Source: Anagrus nilaparvatae
Taxonomy: Eukaryota > Arthropoda > Insecta > Hymenoptera > Mymaridae
Length of the DNA stretch: 64,000 nt
Assembly (NCBI GenBank): GCA_022575985.1
Contig: JAKSXM010000237.1
Span: forward strand, 886,501 to 950,500
Direction: 5' to 3'
Under the pieces are notes generated by a model. It made no database searches. It saw nothing but the letters and a program-made list of their open reading frames with translations, and was not told where the DNA came from. The position numbers and the translations under genes are program-made. Below, in pieces: positions 34,511 through 47,153 of this stretch. How positions within the stretch are numbered: the stretch's first letter is position 1; every line of letters starts with the position of its first letter.

Positions 34511-35260
34511 TATGTAAATATCTTTTTAATTAACAATGGAACTAACACACAATTAGAAAACTTCAAAATAAAAGTTTTTACATAAAAGTTTTTAAATAAA
34601 AAGAAGAAAATATACAATTCACTTTAGAAATAGAAAAAGAAGACTCCATTAACTTTTTAGATTTAAATATTAGAAAATCAAAAGAAAATCATTTAATTCT
34701 CAAAAAGTATAGAAAACTAACCACAACAGACTCAACTATACATATAAATTCACATCATCCGTATTCACAAAAAATGACAGCATACAATAATTTCATTTAC
34801 AGGCTTTAAACAATACCAATGACTGAAAAAGATTTTAATGATGAACTTAACACAATTAAGCACGTTGTAGTAAGAAACGGATATATTAGTTCTATTAGTA
34901 TAGACAAACTAATATTTAAGCATTGTAAGAAAATTGCTCATAAAAATAACATAAATGATAAGAACAACGCAGCACAAATTAATGAAATTAAATACACATC
35001 GGCCACATTTGGAAAGTATTTGTCTAAAAAATTATTTCATGCATCCTAGAAGCACAGTGTAACAATTAGTTTCAATACTGACAACAGAATAGAGAGGATA
35101 TTACACCCAAAAGACAATAATATAGAGACAATATAAATAAAGCAGGTATATATAAAATGCTATGTAATTGTGGCTCAATATATAAAAGAAAAACAGCTAG
35201 AGATTCTTATACCAGGTATACTGAGCATTTACCACCAAAAACCATTAAAAAGAACAGAAT

Positions 35261-35600
35261 AATACAATCTTATTCTTATTTAACTATTTCTATTGATCAT
35301 TTATTAATATATTTATTTTATTTTCTTGCATTTGTTTGTCTATTTTATTATGTTTGGTTATAAATTTAATAAATTCGAGATAAGTTGGCGGCACTGAAAA
35401 ATTTCTTGCCTTACGGTCTACACGGTTTTGGGTTGCAGGGCGATTTTACGAGATTGGAATAATGCCTAATCTACATAACTGCAAAAATGCTCTATGAGCA
35501 GCAAACTTAAGTGAAATCGTAAGGCGAATTTCAGATCAGCCAAATCTTAGGTATCAAAAAATCCTGTGCAAGCGTTTTGTGTACAAAATAGGATAATCTT
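35261..35600. other. Spacer with a locally GC-richer, unrecognised patch
   Basis: About 35375-35560 (TTGGCGGCACTG, CTTACGGTCTACACGG, GGGCGATTTTACGAG) is richer in GC than its neighbours but has no long ORF and no partner in the window. Confidence 0.4.
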
Positions 35601-37445
35601 TATTTTAATAAATGGGTTGATATTCCTCATGTGTATGTAAACCTAATTCTTCAATTGGTCCCAAAATATATTTCCCTCAAAGTACTATCGAAAACAAGTT
35701 AACTCCTTTAGTCTCCTAGGCCTTCTCCTTAATTTTATACTGCCGTATTAGTTTTTTTTGTGCTTTTTATTTTTTTAAATTTTAAGAGCGCAAAAATTAC
35801 TAAAAAGTCTCTCAGACTTTTATTTTATCAAAAAAAAAAAAATTTCCTCTGAGTCCTGGACAGGAAATTTCCCTGGATATCCGATTCGATGGTTCAAATT
35901 ATTTTTCGAGCTGCGCATGCACAAGAAATCGAGTAAATACGTTCCAACTTTAGTATTGTCCTCAGCAGAAAAACCAACTTTCATTTTGAAATACCCAAAA
36001 CTTTTATCTTTATGTATATTTTTTATGGTATAATTTTTGTTTTGTTTTTTGGGTTCCTTAAAAAACTAGAGGAAAAAAACTGATTCGAAAATTTTCATTT
36101 TTTTTAAATTTCAAATTTCCCGCCAAGACACGTGACCAATTAAAAATCTGACAAAAAATTTGGATTCCTGGGTAAATTTTACCTAAGGATATATATTTTC
36201 ATGATTTTACAAGCTTATATGTGGGTAGATTTAAATGAAGCGTATACGACTTGTATGGTCGGGTCTCAAAACTTCCCCAAAGTGTTTTTTTCTGAATGTA
36301 CTACCAAAAATAATTCACCAGCCCAATTTTTAGCATCTCAGAGCAAAGTATTGATTTTTGGCAGCCATTTTTGTGTTTTGGACTTTTGTAAAAAAAGTAA
36401 GAAAAATGAGTCGTAATTTTTATTATTATTGCTGTAAAAAACTTACATTAGCATAAAAAATTTTTTCCTTTTAGTTCCGGATAGGAAATTTCCCTGGCTA
36501 TCCGATTCCGGGGTCAAAAAATTAACATAACATAACATAAACGCTCTTAAAAACATGAAAAGATTATTATTATGTAATTATTATTATTATTTATCATTAT
36601 TACCTTAGGTAAAATTTCCCGCGGAATTCAAAATTTTAGTCAGATTTTTTATTGGTCTCGTGACTTGGGGGGAAATTTGAAATTTGTAAAAAATTATTTT
36701 TTGAAAGCTGCTATTTTTTTATCTAGAGCTCCCAAAAAGCAATGTACCATCGAAATTTTTTTTTTGCCAAAAAATATAAGGTTTAAGGAAAATTTTAAGC
36801 CTGGTTAGAAGATTTTTCACTAGTAGGCATTTGAGAAATCGACTTTTGAAAAAAAAACAGCCTTAGAGATTCCTCGCGCATGCGCTTCTCAAAAAAAATT
36901 TTTTGAACCCAGAATCGGATAGCCAGGGAAATTTCCTATCCATATCTGAAAGTAAAAAATTGTTCATGCTAATATAAGTTTTTAACAGCAATAATAAAAA
37001 AAATTACGACTCATTTTTCTTGCTTTTTTTACAAAAGTCCAAAATACAAAAATGGCTGCCAAAAATCGAGATTTTGCTCTGGGAGGCTGAAAATTGGGCT
37101 GGTGACTTATTTTTGGTAGTACTTTCAGAAAAAAAGAAATTTTCCTAGCAATCAGATTCCAGGGTTGAAAAAAATTTTTGAGTAGCGCATGCGTGAGGAA
37201 TCGCTAATATAAGCTGTTTTTTTTCAAAAGTCGATTTCTCAAATGCCTATTAGTTGAAAAATCTTCTAACCAGACTTAAAATTATCCCTAAACCTGCTTT
37301 TTGGAGCTCTAGATAAAAAAATAGCAGATTTAAAAGATCATTTTTTACAAATTTCAAATTCCCGCCAATTCACGTAACTAATCAAAAATCTGATCAAAAA
37401 TTTGGATTCCGTGGGAAATTTTACGTAATAGTGTATTAAGTATCA
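35600..37445. mobile_element. GCATGCGC foldback family FB5, rearranged copy A
   Basis: A nearly complete hairpin runs from GGTAGATTTAAATGAAGC (36224) through inverted blocks such as GGCAGCCATTTTTGTGTTTT (36361) and AAAATGGCTGCC (37050). It ends in the right arm near 37445. A preceding segment (35600-36190) matches, inverted, 55.7-57.06 kb, for example CATGTGTATGTAAACCTAAT at 35628 and its complement near 57035. Both arms contain AGCGCATGCGC-like words and the phrase CCTGGCTATCCGATTC. The 71-codon ORF at 36201 is within the repeat and is not considered real. Confidence 0.78.
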
Positions 37446-37716
37446 AGGGCGTAAAAGTTTCGGCACTAGCGTGAGCACTAGCACGATTTGTGTTCACGCT
37501 CGTGTCTAAAGTATTTCACCCATGGTGCTTACACTATTTTTTGCCCCCCTAGGCGTAGAACGAGTTCAGAAAATTCTTTACGCACGAGTTTTACGCCAGG
37601 GAGGGCAAAAAGATATATCTTTTGATGTTTTAAAGAGCGTTTATGTTAAAGCAGTAAAATTTTAAATTGAAAGATTATTTTAATTGAAAGGATTTTTTTA
37701 ATTTTTAAATAATACT

Positions 37717-38261
37717 AGCTGATTGGCCTCACGATGCTCGGCTTAACCAAATAAAAACTCTTGTGCATTAATTTTTTTATATTTTAATCATATGTAGTTA
37801 ATTATAATAAATTTAATCATACGTGATTAAAATGCAATCTAATTTTATTTAAAAATGAATGAGAACAGAATTAATTTTATACTTCTAAAATTAACAAAAA
37901 AATTTTATAATTCATATTAAGAAAAAGTTACATGATTATTTATAAATATTTATAACTAATGAGGTATATTTTATAACATAAATAATTATTGATAATAAAT
38001 AATAATTGAAAATAAAATATAGTATTATGCAGATTTTTTAACAAAATTTTCAGTTTTTTTCATACTGTAGACAATCAATATGAATATGACTATAGAATGA
38101 AATTTTCATAATTTTTTATTGTTCATAAATAGGATAGGCGATATCCATTTTATTCTATGATGAAATTTTTTTAGCTTTTTTATAAATAAAACAGCCAGCA
38201 ATATAGATTGAAAATTTTGAATTTTTTTCATAATGTAAAAAGCCAATATAAATTTTACTGT

Positions 38262-38309
<48 letters not shown>

Positions 38310-41300
38310 CATAAATTGGACAGAAGATATCCATTTTACTCTATAGTAAAATTTTTTGGGTTTTATCTAATATAAAACAGTCAAAAATATAGATTGAAAT
38401 ATTTTCAGTTTTTTCATATTGTAGACAATCAATATGAATTTTACTATCGAGTGAAACTTTTATAATATTTTTTATGAGCTTGTATAATTTTTATAATGTT
38501 TTCATAAATAGGACAGTCGATATCCATTATACTCTATATAGGGTAAAATTTTTGAGTTATAACATTATAGATTGAAATTTTTGCTGTTTTTTTATATTGC
38601 AGAGAATCAATATTAATTTTACTCTAGAGTGAAATAATTGTTTTAGGTAAAATTTTTATTTCTGATTTTTTGACATATACACACGTTTTGAGACCTCAGG
38701 ATTCTAAAAAACCAGTTTTTAAAAAAATAATGTATGTGTGTGTGTGAGTGTATGTATGTATGTATGTAGCACTGTCACCGGTGATATTTCACAACCAGTA
38801 TGACAGACCTATTTTTTTTATAAAATTTTTTTCACCAAAAAATCTCCAGGTATTTTTTTTTTTTTTTAATTTGAATGTAATACCTCATTTTTTTCCATGC
38901 AAGTAAATTTTTGTAGTATTTTGATATTGTAAACAGCCAATATGAACTTACAATTAAATTTTTTTAATTTTTGTTTTTTTTATTCTTAGGACTGCAGATA
39001 TCTATTTTATTTCATAATGAAATTTTTTGAGTTTTTTCATATATAAATAGCCGACAACATAGATTGTAAATTTTTTAGTTTTTACATATTGTAAACCGCC
39101 AATATGAATTTTACTATACAGTTAAATATTTCTAATTTTTTTTATTCTTAAGACTGTCGATATCTATATATTATTACATCGCGAAATTTTAAAAATTGTT
39201 TATATATAAAATAACCAGAAATATAGATTGAAATTTTTGTAGTTTTTTTATATTGTAAACCGACAATATGAATTTTACTATACAGTTAAATTCTTAAAAT
39301 TTTTGTTTTTTTCTATTATTCTTAGGAATTTCGATGTCTATATTATTTTATATTCAAATTTTTAAGTCATTTCATATATATAAAACAAAAGAGCTTCGGT
39401 GCAAATTACTCTTTGGAAAAAATGCTATCGAGTTGACGCTTTTTTTTTAATTTTAGCTCACGACACAGAGTTACAACTGTTTAAAGCTAAGAATTACAAA
39501 ATTTAAAAACTCAAAAATTGGTCATTTTCATATCTTAAAATGGTTTGTATTAAAATATAAAAACCAAAATGCTTTGTATTTATTAAACGCTTTTCTAATG
39601 CCGCTTTTTATTGTTTTTTATTTAATGTATTCATTAAAAAGAAATAGCAAAAAAAAGACTTAGAGTCCGATTTATTGAGTTATTGGGTTTATTTATTGAA
39701 ATAATAGTATTGAATTTAGCAAAATATACCCAACTTAAATGTTTTCGAATATTGTCCGGTTTAATAGAAATCTTGTAATTTCAAATATTTTTATGCAATG
39801 ATAGCATTGAAATATATGTATTAAATTTAGCAAAATATACCCCGCTTTCAATTTTTTCGAATAATAGCCTGTTTTTTAGAACAGTTGTAATTTCAATTAC
39901 ATTGAAATATTAGTAATTAATTTAGCAGAAACTATACCTCACTTTAGTTTTATTTCGAAAAGTGTCCTTTTTTATAGAAAAGTTGTAATTTATATCGTTT
40001 TTATGCAAAAATAGTATTGATATATTATGGTATTGAATTTATCAAAATATACCCAACTTAAATGTTTTTGAATTTCGTCGTGTTTTATAGAAATGTTGTA
40101 ATTTCAAATGTTTTTATGCAATGATAGCATTGAAATATCAGTATTGAATTTAGCAAAATATACCCAACTTAAATGTTTTCGAATATTGTCCTGTTTTATA
40201 GAAATTTTGTAATTTCAAATATTTTTATGCAATGATAGCATTGAAATATATGTATTAAATTTAGCAAAATATACCCCACTTTCAATTTTTTCGAATAATA
40301 GCCTGTTTTTTAGAACAGTTGTAATTTCAATTGCATTGAAATATTAGTAATTAATTTAAGGATGTACCTCAGTGGGGGAAAAGTGAGAGAGAGATTTTCG
40401 GACCTCTTTCTTTCTCTCGCGAGTTTTGTATAAGAAATCCCAAAATGTTTTTGTTTATATTTATGTAAATAAACATCTAGGAGCTCTGAAACTTTTTCTA
40501 CGAGTTTTTATAATAAAAAAATTATATTTTAACGAATATTATCAAAATCTGTTCTGTAAATTTTTTACAATACGTACTTATTAAATTACATGCATATTTC
40601 ACCTGATATTTCACGTAAGAGATTTTAAAGGCTTCCAAAAAAAAATTTACAGAACAGATTTTGATAATATTTGGTTAAAATATAATTTATTATTATAAAA
40701 ACTCGTAGAAAAAATTTCAGAGCTCCTAGATGTTTATTTACATAAATATAAACAAAAACATTTTGGAATTACTTATACAAAACTCGCGAGAGAAAGAAAG
40801 TGGTCCGAAAAAACCTCTCTCTCTTTTAATCCACTGAGATACGTCCTTAACAGAAACTATACCTCAATTTAGTTTTATTTCGAAAAGTGTCATTTTTTAT
40901 AGAAAAGTTGTAATTTCAATCGTTTTCATGCAATAATAGTATTGATATATTATAGTATTGAATTTATCAAAATATACCCAAATTAAATGTTTTTGAATTC
41001 CGTCTTGTTTTATAGAAATGTTGTAATTTCAAATGTTGTTATGCAATGATAGCATTGAAATATCAGTATTGAATTTAGCAAAATATACCCAACTTAAATG
41101 TTTTCGAATATTGTCCTGTTTTATAGAAATCTTGTAATTTCAAATATTTTTCTGCAATGATAGCATTGAAATATTAGTATTGAATTAAACAGAAATTATA
41201 CCCCTCTTTAATATTTTTTTCGTTAACAACGTAAAAAGATAAACTCATATTGATTGTCCACAATTTGAAAGATTGTAGAATTTCATTATAAGATATATTT

Positions 41301-41895
41301 ATATTTTCTATAATGATTTATTTTTAATAATTATTAACATTATAAATTATACCTAATTTTATATTAGTATTTATACATAAACATGTAAGTTATTATTCAT
41401 ATGTATTAAAAATTTTTTTATAAATAATAAAATTAATGGTATAAAACTAATTGTGTTTTTGAAAAAATTTTTGAGTCAAATTGAATTACTTATTAATCAG
41501 ACAGTATTAAATTTATTAGAATTAATAACATGTGATAAAAGGATTAAAAAATTAATGCGATTGATCAAAAAAAAAAAATTAGAATAATATGAAATTTAAG
41601 ATTTTAATTTATTATTGACTAAAAATTCATCATTGATTAGCCACATTTTAATAAATAAACAAAAAATTTAATTCTATAGAAAAATTCATATTGATTGTCT
41701 ACAATATCAGTTGTGATGTACATGAAAATAGAAAATATTCAAATATTAATTGTCTACAATATGAAAATATTAAATTGCTTTATAATCGCGTGTAATTAAA
41801 TTTATTGTAATTGACCAAATATTAAATATAAAAAAATTAATGCACAAGATTTTTTACTTGTTTAAGCCGAGCATCGCGAGGCCAATCAGCTAGTT
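37717..41895 (-). mobile_element. Satellite-bearing foldback element with ~115-bp TIRs, copy 2 (inverted)
   Basis: The left end CTAGCTGATTGGCCTCACGA and the right end (complement CTAGCTGATTGGCCTCGCGA) are the tips of inverted repeats of about 115 bp. Both carry GATGCTCGGCTTAA, CTTGTGCATTAATTTTTTTA and further homology inward. Inside, in minus orientation, lie the same parts as copy 1: 170-bp units (38.0-39.4 kb), the AGTTACAACTGTTTAAAGCT core (39.45-39.69 kb) and the 120-bp TGCATAAAAATATTTGAAAT units (39.7-41.2 kb). Without the nested MITE the element is about 3.7 kb. No transposase ORF is present and no clear target duplication was found. A poly-T of about 46 lies at 38264-38309. Confidence 0.75.
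40359..40847. mobile_element. TA-flanked hairpin MITE, copy 1 (489 bp)
   Basis: The ends AGGATGTACCTCAGTGGGGG and the inverse ATCCACTGAGATACGTCCT lie between TA dinucleotides. Neighbouring satellite units (for example ATTAGTAATTAATTTAGCAG at 39.90 kb) show the empty site. The arms carry CTCTCTCTCACTTTT-like and CGCGAGAGAAAGAAAG words. The interior is AT-rich, with no ORF. Copy 2 is at 52.6 kb. Confidence 0.88.
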
Positions 41896-41936
41896 AACAA
41901 ATGTAGTTTTAAAATTGTATTATACTTTTATCTATA

Positions 41937-42860
41937 TGGGTGGTTTTCGCAGGAACGGTATACATAGTGTCCCCTCCATTTATATCCGAAACTAAAGCTC
42001 TTTTACACTTTTTTTTTTTTTAAAAAGTTCATAAATAATATTTTTTTAAAGTCACAACCTACTATGCATATATTGGTAAGTTAACAAAAAAATTTTCTGG
42101 AGCATATGTGTCCAAAATGTCGCCACCGTCCACTGTCCTTTTGCTTAACTGTAAACTTTGAGTATTAACAAACGGCTTAAAATTTTCTGCAGGATGCATA
42201 TGACTTATTTAGGTCCCAAAAACTCATTTTTTTTCAACCAAAAAAATTTTCATGCAATCCTCTTAGCTTATCGTCCCATATAAGTCTGTCCCTCGATTTT
42301 AGCTCTTTTTAAGCTTTCCACCTTTTATGGATGCGCACTCTATATTTATGCATTAGAAAGAATTGTTGTATTTTTTTTCTTACTTAACTACTCATATATG
42401 AACCGTGGAAAACTTAAAATTTTAAATATGAAAGCTTTAACTATGAAAATTAAACCTATTAAATTTTTAAAACGCTTTTACAAAAAAAAAATGTCGCCAC
42501 CGTCCATGTCGTTTTCTCCAAGTGTATGTCATATATTACTTAATATATCTTATTCAGTTATGTGTTTTGATGGAAAAATAAGATACCCAGAGTTTGAGAA
42601 AATTTGATGGCTTCAATACAAAGTTATTTCAATAATACATTCAAAATGTCGCAACCGTCCACGTCGCAACCGTCTGCATAAATAAAAAAACTCTATAAGA
42701 ATAAGACGTAGAATTTATTTTTACATTTGTAGCAGTACCACTGAAAATTTTAGGTTTTTGGACATTGATAAACATAAAAATACAAAAAAATAAAAAAAAA
42801 TATAATTAGTGTTGTGCCGTAAACAATAAAAAAATATTCAGTTACAGTGAAAACCACCCA
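41937..42860. mobile_element. 924-bp element with TGGGTGGTTTTC ends
   Basis: The terminal repeats TGGGTGGTTTTCGC and the inverse of TGGGTGGTTTTCAC are both flanked outside by TATA (41933-41936 and 42861-42864). The interior is not a hairpin. It repeats the word ATGTCGCCACCGTCCA three times (about 42118, 42490 and a variant at 42644). It has one 69-codon ORF of no recognisable kind. Probably a non-autonomous DNA transposon; the superfamily is unknown. Confidence 0.65.
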
Positions 42861-42934
42861 TATATAATTCAGATTTCTATTTAAATCATAAAATTTTTTT
42901 TTAACTTGTATAAAAAAATTCATTTCGATTTTTT

Positions 42935-43075
42935 CTAGGGGGGTGATAAAATAAATATGTGACGTCCGAAAGGGGGGGGGGGGGTCAACTTTTATGAGAC
43001 AAATCAGACAAGGGGTAGGGAGGTCTCAAAAAGCTTTAAAAAATCGTGGACGTCATTTATGGAAGACCCCTTTTA
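42935..43075. other. G-run segment, probable fragment of a DNA-transposon end
   Basis: Contains GTGACGTCCGAAAGGGGG with a run of about 12 G, then ATCGTGGACGTCATTTATGG and AGACCCC. Paired TGACGTC / GACGTCA words next to G runs are seen in ends of several insect DNA transposons, but no partner end is visible. Confidence 0.35.
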
Positions 43076-43600
43076 TATAAAAGTTGCAACTTAAAATATT
43101 TTTGTGCCATGATTGCATTGAAATATTTTTATTGACTTTAGCAGAAAGTATACGCCATTCTAAATTTTTTTCGATTAATGTCCTGTTTTATATAAAAGTT
43201 ATAATTTAAAATGTTTTTATGAAATGATAGCATAGAAATATTTTTATTGACTTTAGAAGAAACTATATGCTATTCTAAATTTTTTTCGATTAGTTTCCTG
43301 TTTTATATAAAAGTTGCAACTTAAAATATTTTTGTGTAATGATTGCATTGAAATATTTTTATTGACTTTAGCAGATACTATACACCATTCTAAATTTTTT
43401 TCGATTAGTCGTCCTGTTTCATATAAAAGTTGGAATTTCAAATATTTTTGTGCAGTGATTGCATTGAAATATTTTTATTGACTTTAGCAGAGACTATACA
43501 CCATTCTAAATTTTTTTCGATTAGTCGTCCTGTTTTATTTAAAAGTTGGATTTTCAAATTTTTTTATGCAATGATTGCATTGAAATATTTTTGTTATTTC
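43076..43600 (-). repeat. Tandem 120-bp units, minus orientation
   Basis: Four to five units containing ATTGCATTGAAATATTTTTA and TTTTTTTCGATTAGTCGTCC. About 200 bp (43240-43460) is almost identical to 53190-53420, down to the same 62-codon chance ORF with one difference. This indicates a recent exchange or duplication between the two sites. Confidence 0.88.
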
Positions 43601-44039
43601 AAACATAAAAACATTTACATGTAAAGTTACGCAAGTGCCTTTAAGTGTTGTCACTACTTATTTATTTTATCTAGTATTTTATTAGGTAAACATTCTATTA
43701 TCACTATTATTAAACACTGCGAAAGTTTTGAGATCTAAAACAAAACTTTACGCAAGTTATGTAGGCTGATTAATAAAGAAAAAAAATAATATTACTTATT
43801 AAGTAATCATCCTATATATATTAAAATGAAATAATTGAAAAATTTTATTATTTTCGATTTTACTCAATATCCATTTATGAAGAATTGTATGGACGAAAAT
43901 ACATGAAATTGGTTTTAAATTAATCCTTTAAGAAATACCCCCAACCGATTTTTTTATTTTTAAAAAATAATTAAATGATTTCGAGAAATCAATCTCAGAA
44001 GTTAGTGATCGAAAAGGTAAAAAATTATATATTTTTTTC
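43601..44039. other. AT-rich spacer, nothing recognised
   Basis: No ORF, hairpin or repeat partner was found between two array blocks. Confidence 0.5.
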
Positions 44040-44375
44040 ACTAAAACTGTTTTTTCTCAGGATCTAAAAGATCATTTGAGACAAACTCTAGTGCAAATTA
44101 GTCCTTGGAAAAAATGCTATCGATTTGACGTTTTCATTTTTTTTAATTAGAGCTCACCGTTTCGAGTTACAACTGTTTAAAGCTAAGAAGTTGAAAATTT
44201 AGAAACGTAAAAAGTGGTAATTTTCATCACTTCATATTTTAAAATGGATTGAATCAAAATGTAAAAACCCAATTGCATTCTATTTAATAAACGATTTTCT
44301 AAAGGAACTTTGTTTGGTTTTTTATTTAATGCATTCATTGAAGAGAAATAGCAAAAAAACTACGTAGAACCAATT

Positions 44376-45197
44376 TTTTTTTTTAATTTTTTCATACATA
44401 GGACAGCCGACATCTAAAATATTTTTTTTTTGTTTTCTCATAACTAGGACAGCCGACATCTAAATTATTATTTTTTTTTCGATTTTCTCATAACTAAAAA
44501 TGCCGACATCTAAATTATTATTTTTTTTTATATTCTCATACATAGGACAGCCGATATCTAAATTTTTGTTGTTGATTTTTTCATAACTAGGACAGCCGAC
44601 ATCTAAATTATTATTTTTTTTTTATTTTTTCATACTTAGGACAGCCGACATCTAAAATATTTTTTTTTGTTTTCTCATAACTAGGACAGCCGACATCTAA
44701 ATTATTATTTTTTTTTCGATTTTCTCATAACTAAAAATGCCGACATCTAAATTATTATTTTTTTTTATATTCTCATACATAGGACAGCCGATATCTAAAT
44801 TTTTGTTGTTGATTTTTTCATAACTAGGACAGCCGACATCTAAATTATTATTTTTTTTTTATTTTTTCATACTTAGGACAGCCGACATCTAAAATATTTT
44901 TTTTTGTTTTCTCATAACTAGGACAGCCGACATCTAAATTATTATTTTTTTTTTATATTCTCATACATAGGACAGCCGACATCTAAAATATTATTTTTTT
45001 TATTTTCTCATAACTAAAAATGCCGACATCTAAATTATTATTTTTTTTTTCTTTTTTTTCATAACTAAAAATGCCAACATCTAAATTATTATTTTTTTTT
45101 TATATTCTCATACATAGGACTGCCGACATCTAAAATATTTTTTTTTTGTTTTCTCATAACTAGGACAGCCGACATCTAAATTATTATTTTTTTTTCA
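44376..45197 (+). repeat. GCCGACATC short repeats with higher-order structure
   Basis: Basic units of about 45 bp read CATAACTAGGACAGCCGACA, TCTAAATTATTA and a T run. Variants (ACTAAAAATGCC, CATACATAGG, CGATATC) follow one another in the same order twice, at about 44390-44630 and 44630-44870, making a higher-order repeat of about 240 bp. A third, partial round follows. Confidence 0.85.
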
Positions 45198-47153
45198 ATA
45201 GGAATTACCTAACAATATAGAAGCACCGAAATTATAAGATAAATATTTCTGAATTTTTCATATTATAAACGACAAATATATATGTAACAGCGGAATGAAA
45301 TTTTTTAAATTTTTTCTTTATACTTGGAACAGCCGATATCTATATTTTATTATTTTCTTTCTTTGATACGTAAAACTGCTAACAGTATAAATTGAAATTT
45401 TAATAATTTTATCAGATTCTAGACAACCAATATGAATTTCAGTATGTAAAAATAATTAATTATTTTTAAAAATATATCTAAAAAGTGAATTTTTTTAATT
45501 TTTAAAATTTTTTTGATAAAACAGAAGACTATTAAAAAAAATTTATAATGGTGTATAATTTCTACTAAAGTCAATAAAAAAATTTCAATGCTATCATTGC
45601 ATAAAAATATTTGAAATTGCAAAAATATTTCAATGCAATCATTGCATAAAAATATTTGAAATTCCAACTTTCAAATAAAACAGTAGACTATAAGAAAAAA
45701 ATTTATAATGGCGTATACTTTTGCTAAAATCAGTAAAAAAATTTCCATGCTATCATTGCATAAAAATATTTATAATTACATATTTTGTATAAAACAGTAG
45801 ACTATTAAAAAAAAATTTAGAATGGAAATTTAAAATTTAAAATTTATAATTTCTCCTAAAGTCCAAAAAAAAAATTTAAATGCTATCATTGCATAAAAAT
45901 ATTTGCAATTACAACTTTTATATAAAAGAGGAAACTAATCAAAAAAAATTTTAAATGGCGTATAGTTTCGGCTAAAGACAATAAAAAAATTTCAATGCTC
46001 TCATTGCATAAAAATATTTAAAATTACAACTTTTGTATAAAACAGGAGACTATTAGAAAAAAATTTTAAATGATGTACAGTTTCAGCTAAAATCAAAAAA
46101 AAAATTTTAATGCTATCATTGCAAAAAATATTTAAAATTACAAAAATATTTCAATTCAATCACTGCATAAAAATGTTTGACTATTAAAAAACAATTTAGA
46201 ATGGCGTATAGTTTTTGCTAAAGTAAATAAAAAAATTTCAATGCTATCATTGCATGAAAATATTTGGAATTATAAATTTTCTATAAAACAGGAGACTATT
46301 AGAAAAAAATTTATAATGGCGTATAGTTTCAGCTAAAATCAAAAAAAAAATTTTAATGCTATCATTGCATAAAAATATTTGAAATTCCAACTTTTATATA
46401 AAACAGGAAACTAATCGAAAAAAAATTAAAATGGCGTATAGTTTCTGCTAAAGTCAATAAAAATATTGCAATGCATTCATTGAATAAAAATATTTGCAAT
46501 TACAACTTTTATATAAAAGACAAAACTAATCAAAAAAAATTTTAAATTGCGTATAGTTTCTGCTAAAGTCAATAAAAATATTTCAATGCTATCATTGCAT
46601 AAAAATATTTTAAATTACAAAAATATTTCAATGCAATCATTGCATTGAAATATTTAAAAATCCAACTTTTGTATAAAACAGGACACTATTATAAAAAAAT
46701 TTTAAATAATGTATAGTTTCTGCTAAATTCAATAAAAAAATTTTAATGCTATCATTGCGTAAAAATATTTAAAATTCCAGATTTCATATAAAAGAGGACT
46801 GTTATGTTATGTTATCGAAATTTTTATTTTTTCATGTTTAATACAGGCGATATCCATTTCCTTATATAACGAAATTATTTAAGCTCTTTCTTATATAAAA
46901 CACCCGACAATATATATTAAAATTTTTAGATGTTTTTCAAATTGTGGACAATCAATATGAGTTTATCTTTTTAAGTTGTTAACGAAAAAAATATTAAAGA
47001 GGGGTATAATTCTGTTAAATTCAATACTGATATTTCAATGCTATCATTGCATAAAAACATTTGAAATTACAACATTTCTAAAAAACACGACGGAATTCAA
47101 AAACATTTAAGTTGGGTATATTTTGATAAATTTAATACTATAATGTATCAATA

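Larger units (their letters stand above)
33530..35260 (+). pseudogene. Penelope-like element, RT plus GIY-YIG endonuclease, broken and interrupted
   Basis: From about 33545 a frame gives a YFRYKDQYFY-like strand and MGSPISCFLAEIYMNHFE, the conserved Penelope RT segment. It runs to NNIIFYTR near 33695 and is then cut by an LTR insertion. Sequence resumes near 34512 with a shortened catalytic box (a YV-DD-type motif reduced to YVNI). It continues with FTLEIEKEDSINFLDLNIR, RKLTTTDSTIH, NSHHPYSQKMTAYNN, MTEKDFNDELNTIKHVV and YTSATFGKYL. From about 35140, one frame over, GIYKMLCNCGSIYKR and SYTRYTEH form the GIY-YIG endonuclease start. Together this is the order of an endonuclease-bearing Penelope-like element. 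In-frame stops (at about 33570, 34807 and 35048) and frameshifts make it dead. The catalytic Asp pair is absent. Confidence 0.85.

Noticed and set aside
45419..45667. 82-codon ORF and similar IFLCNDCIEIFLLTL-type ORFs at 926 and 43430
   Set aside because: Translation of the 120-bp satellite unit.
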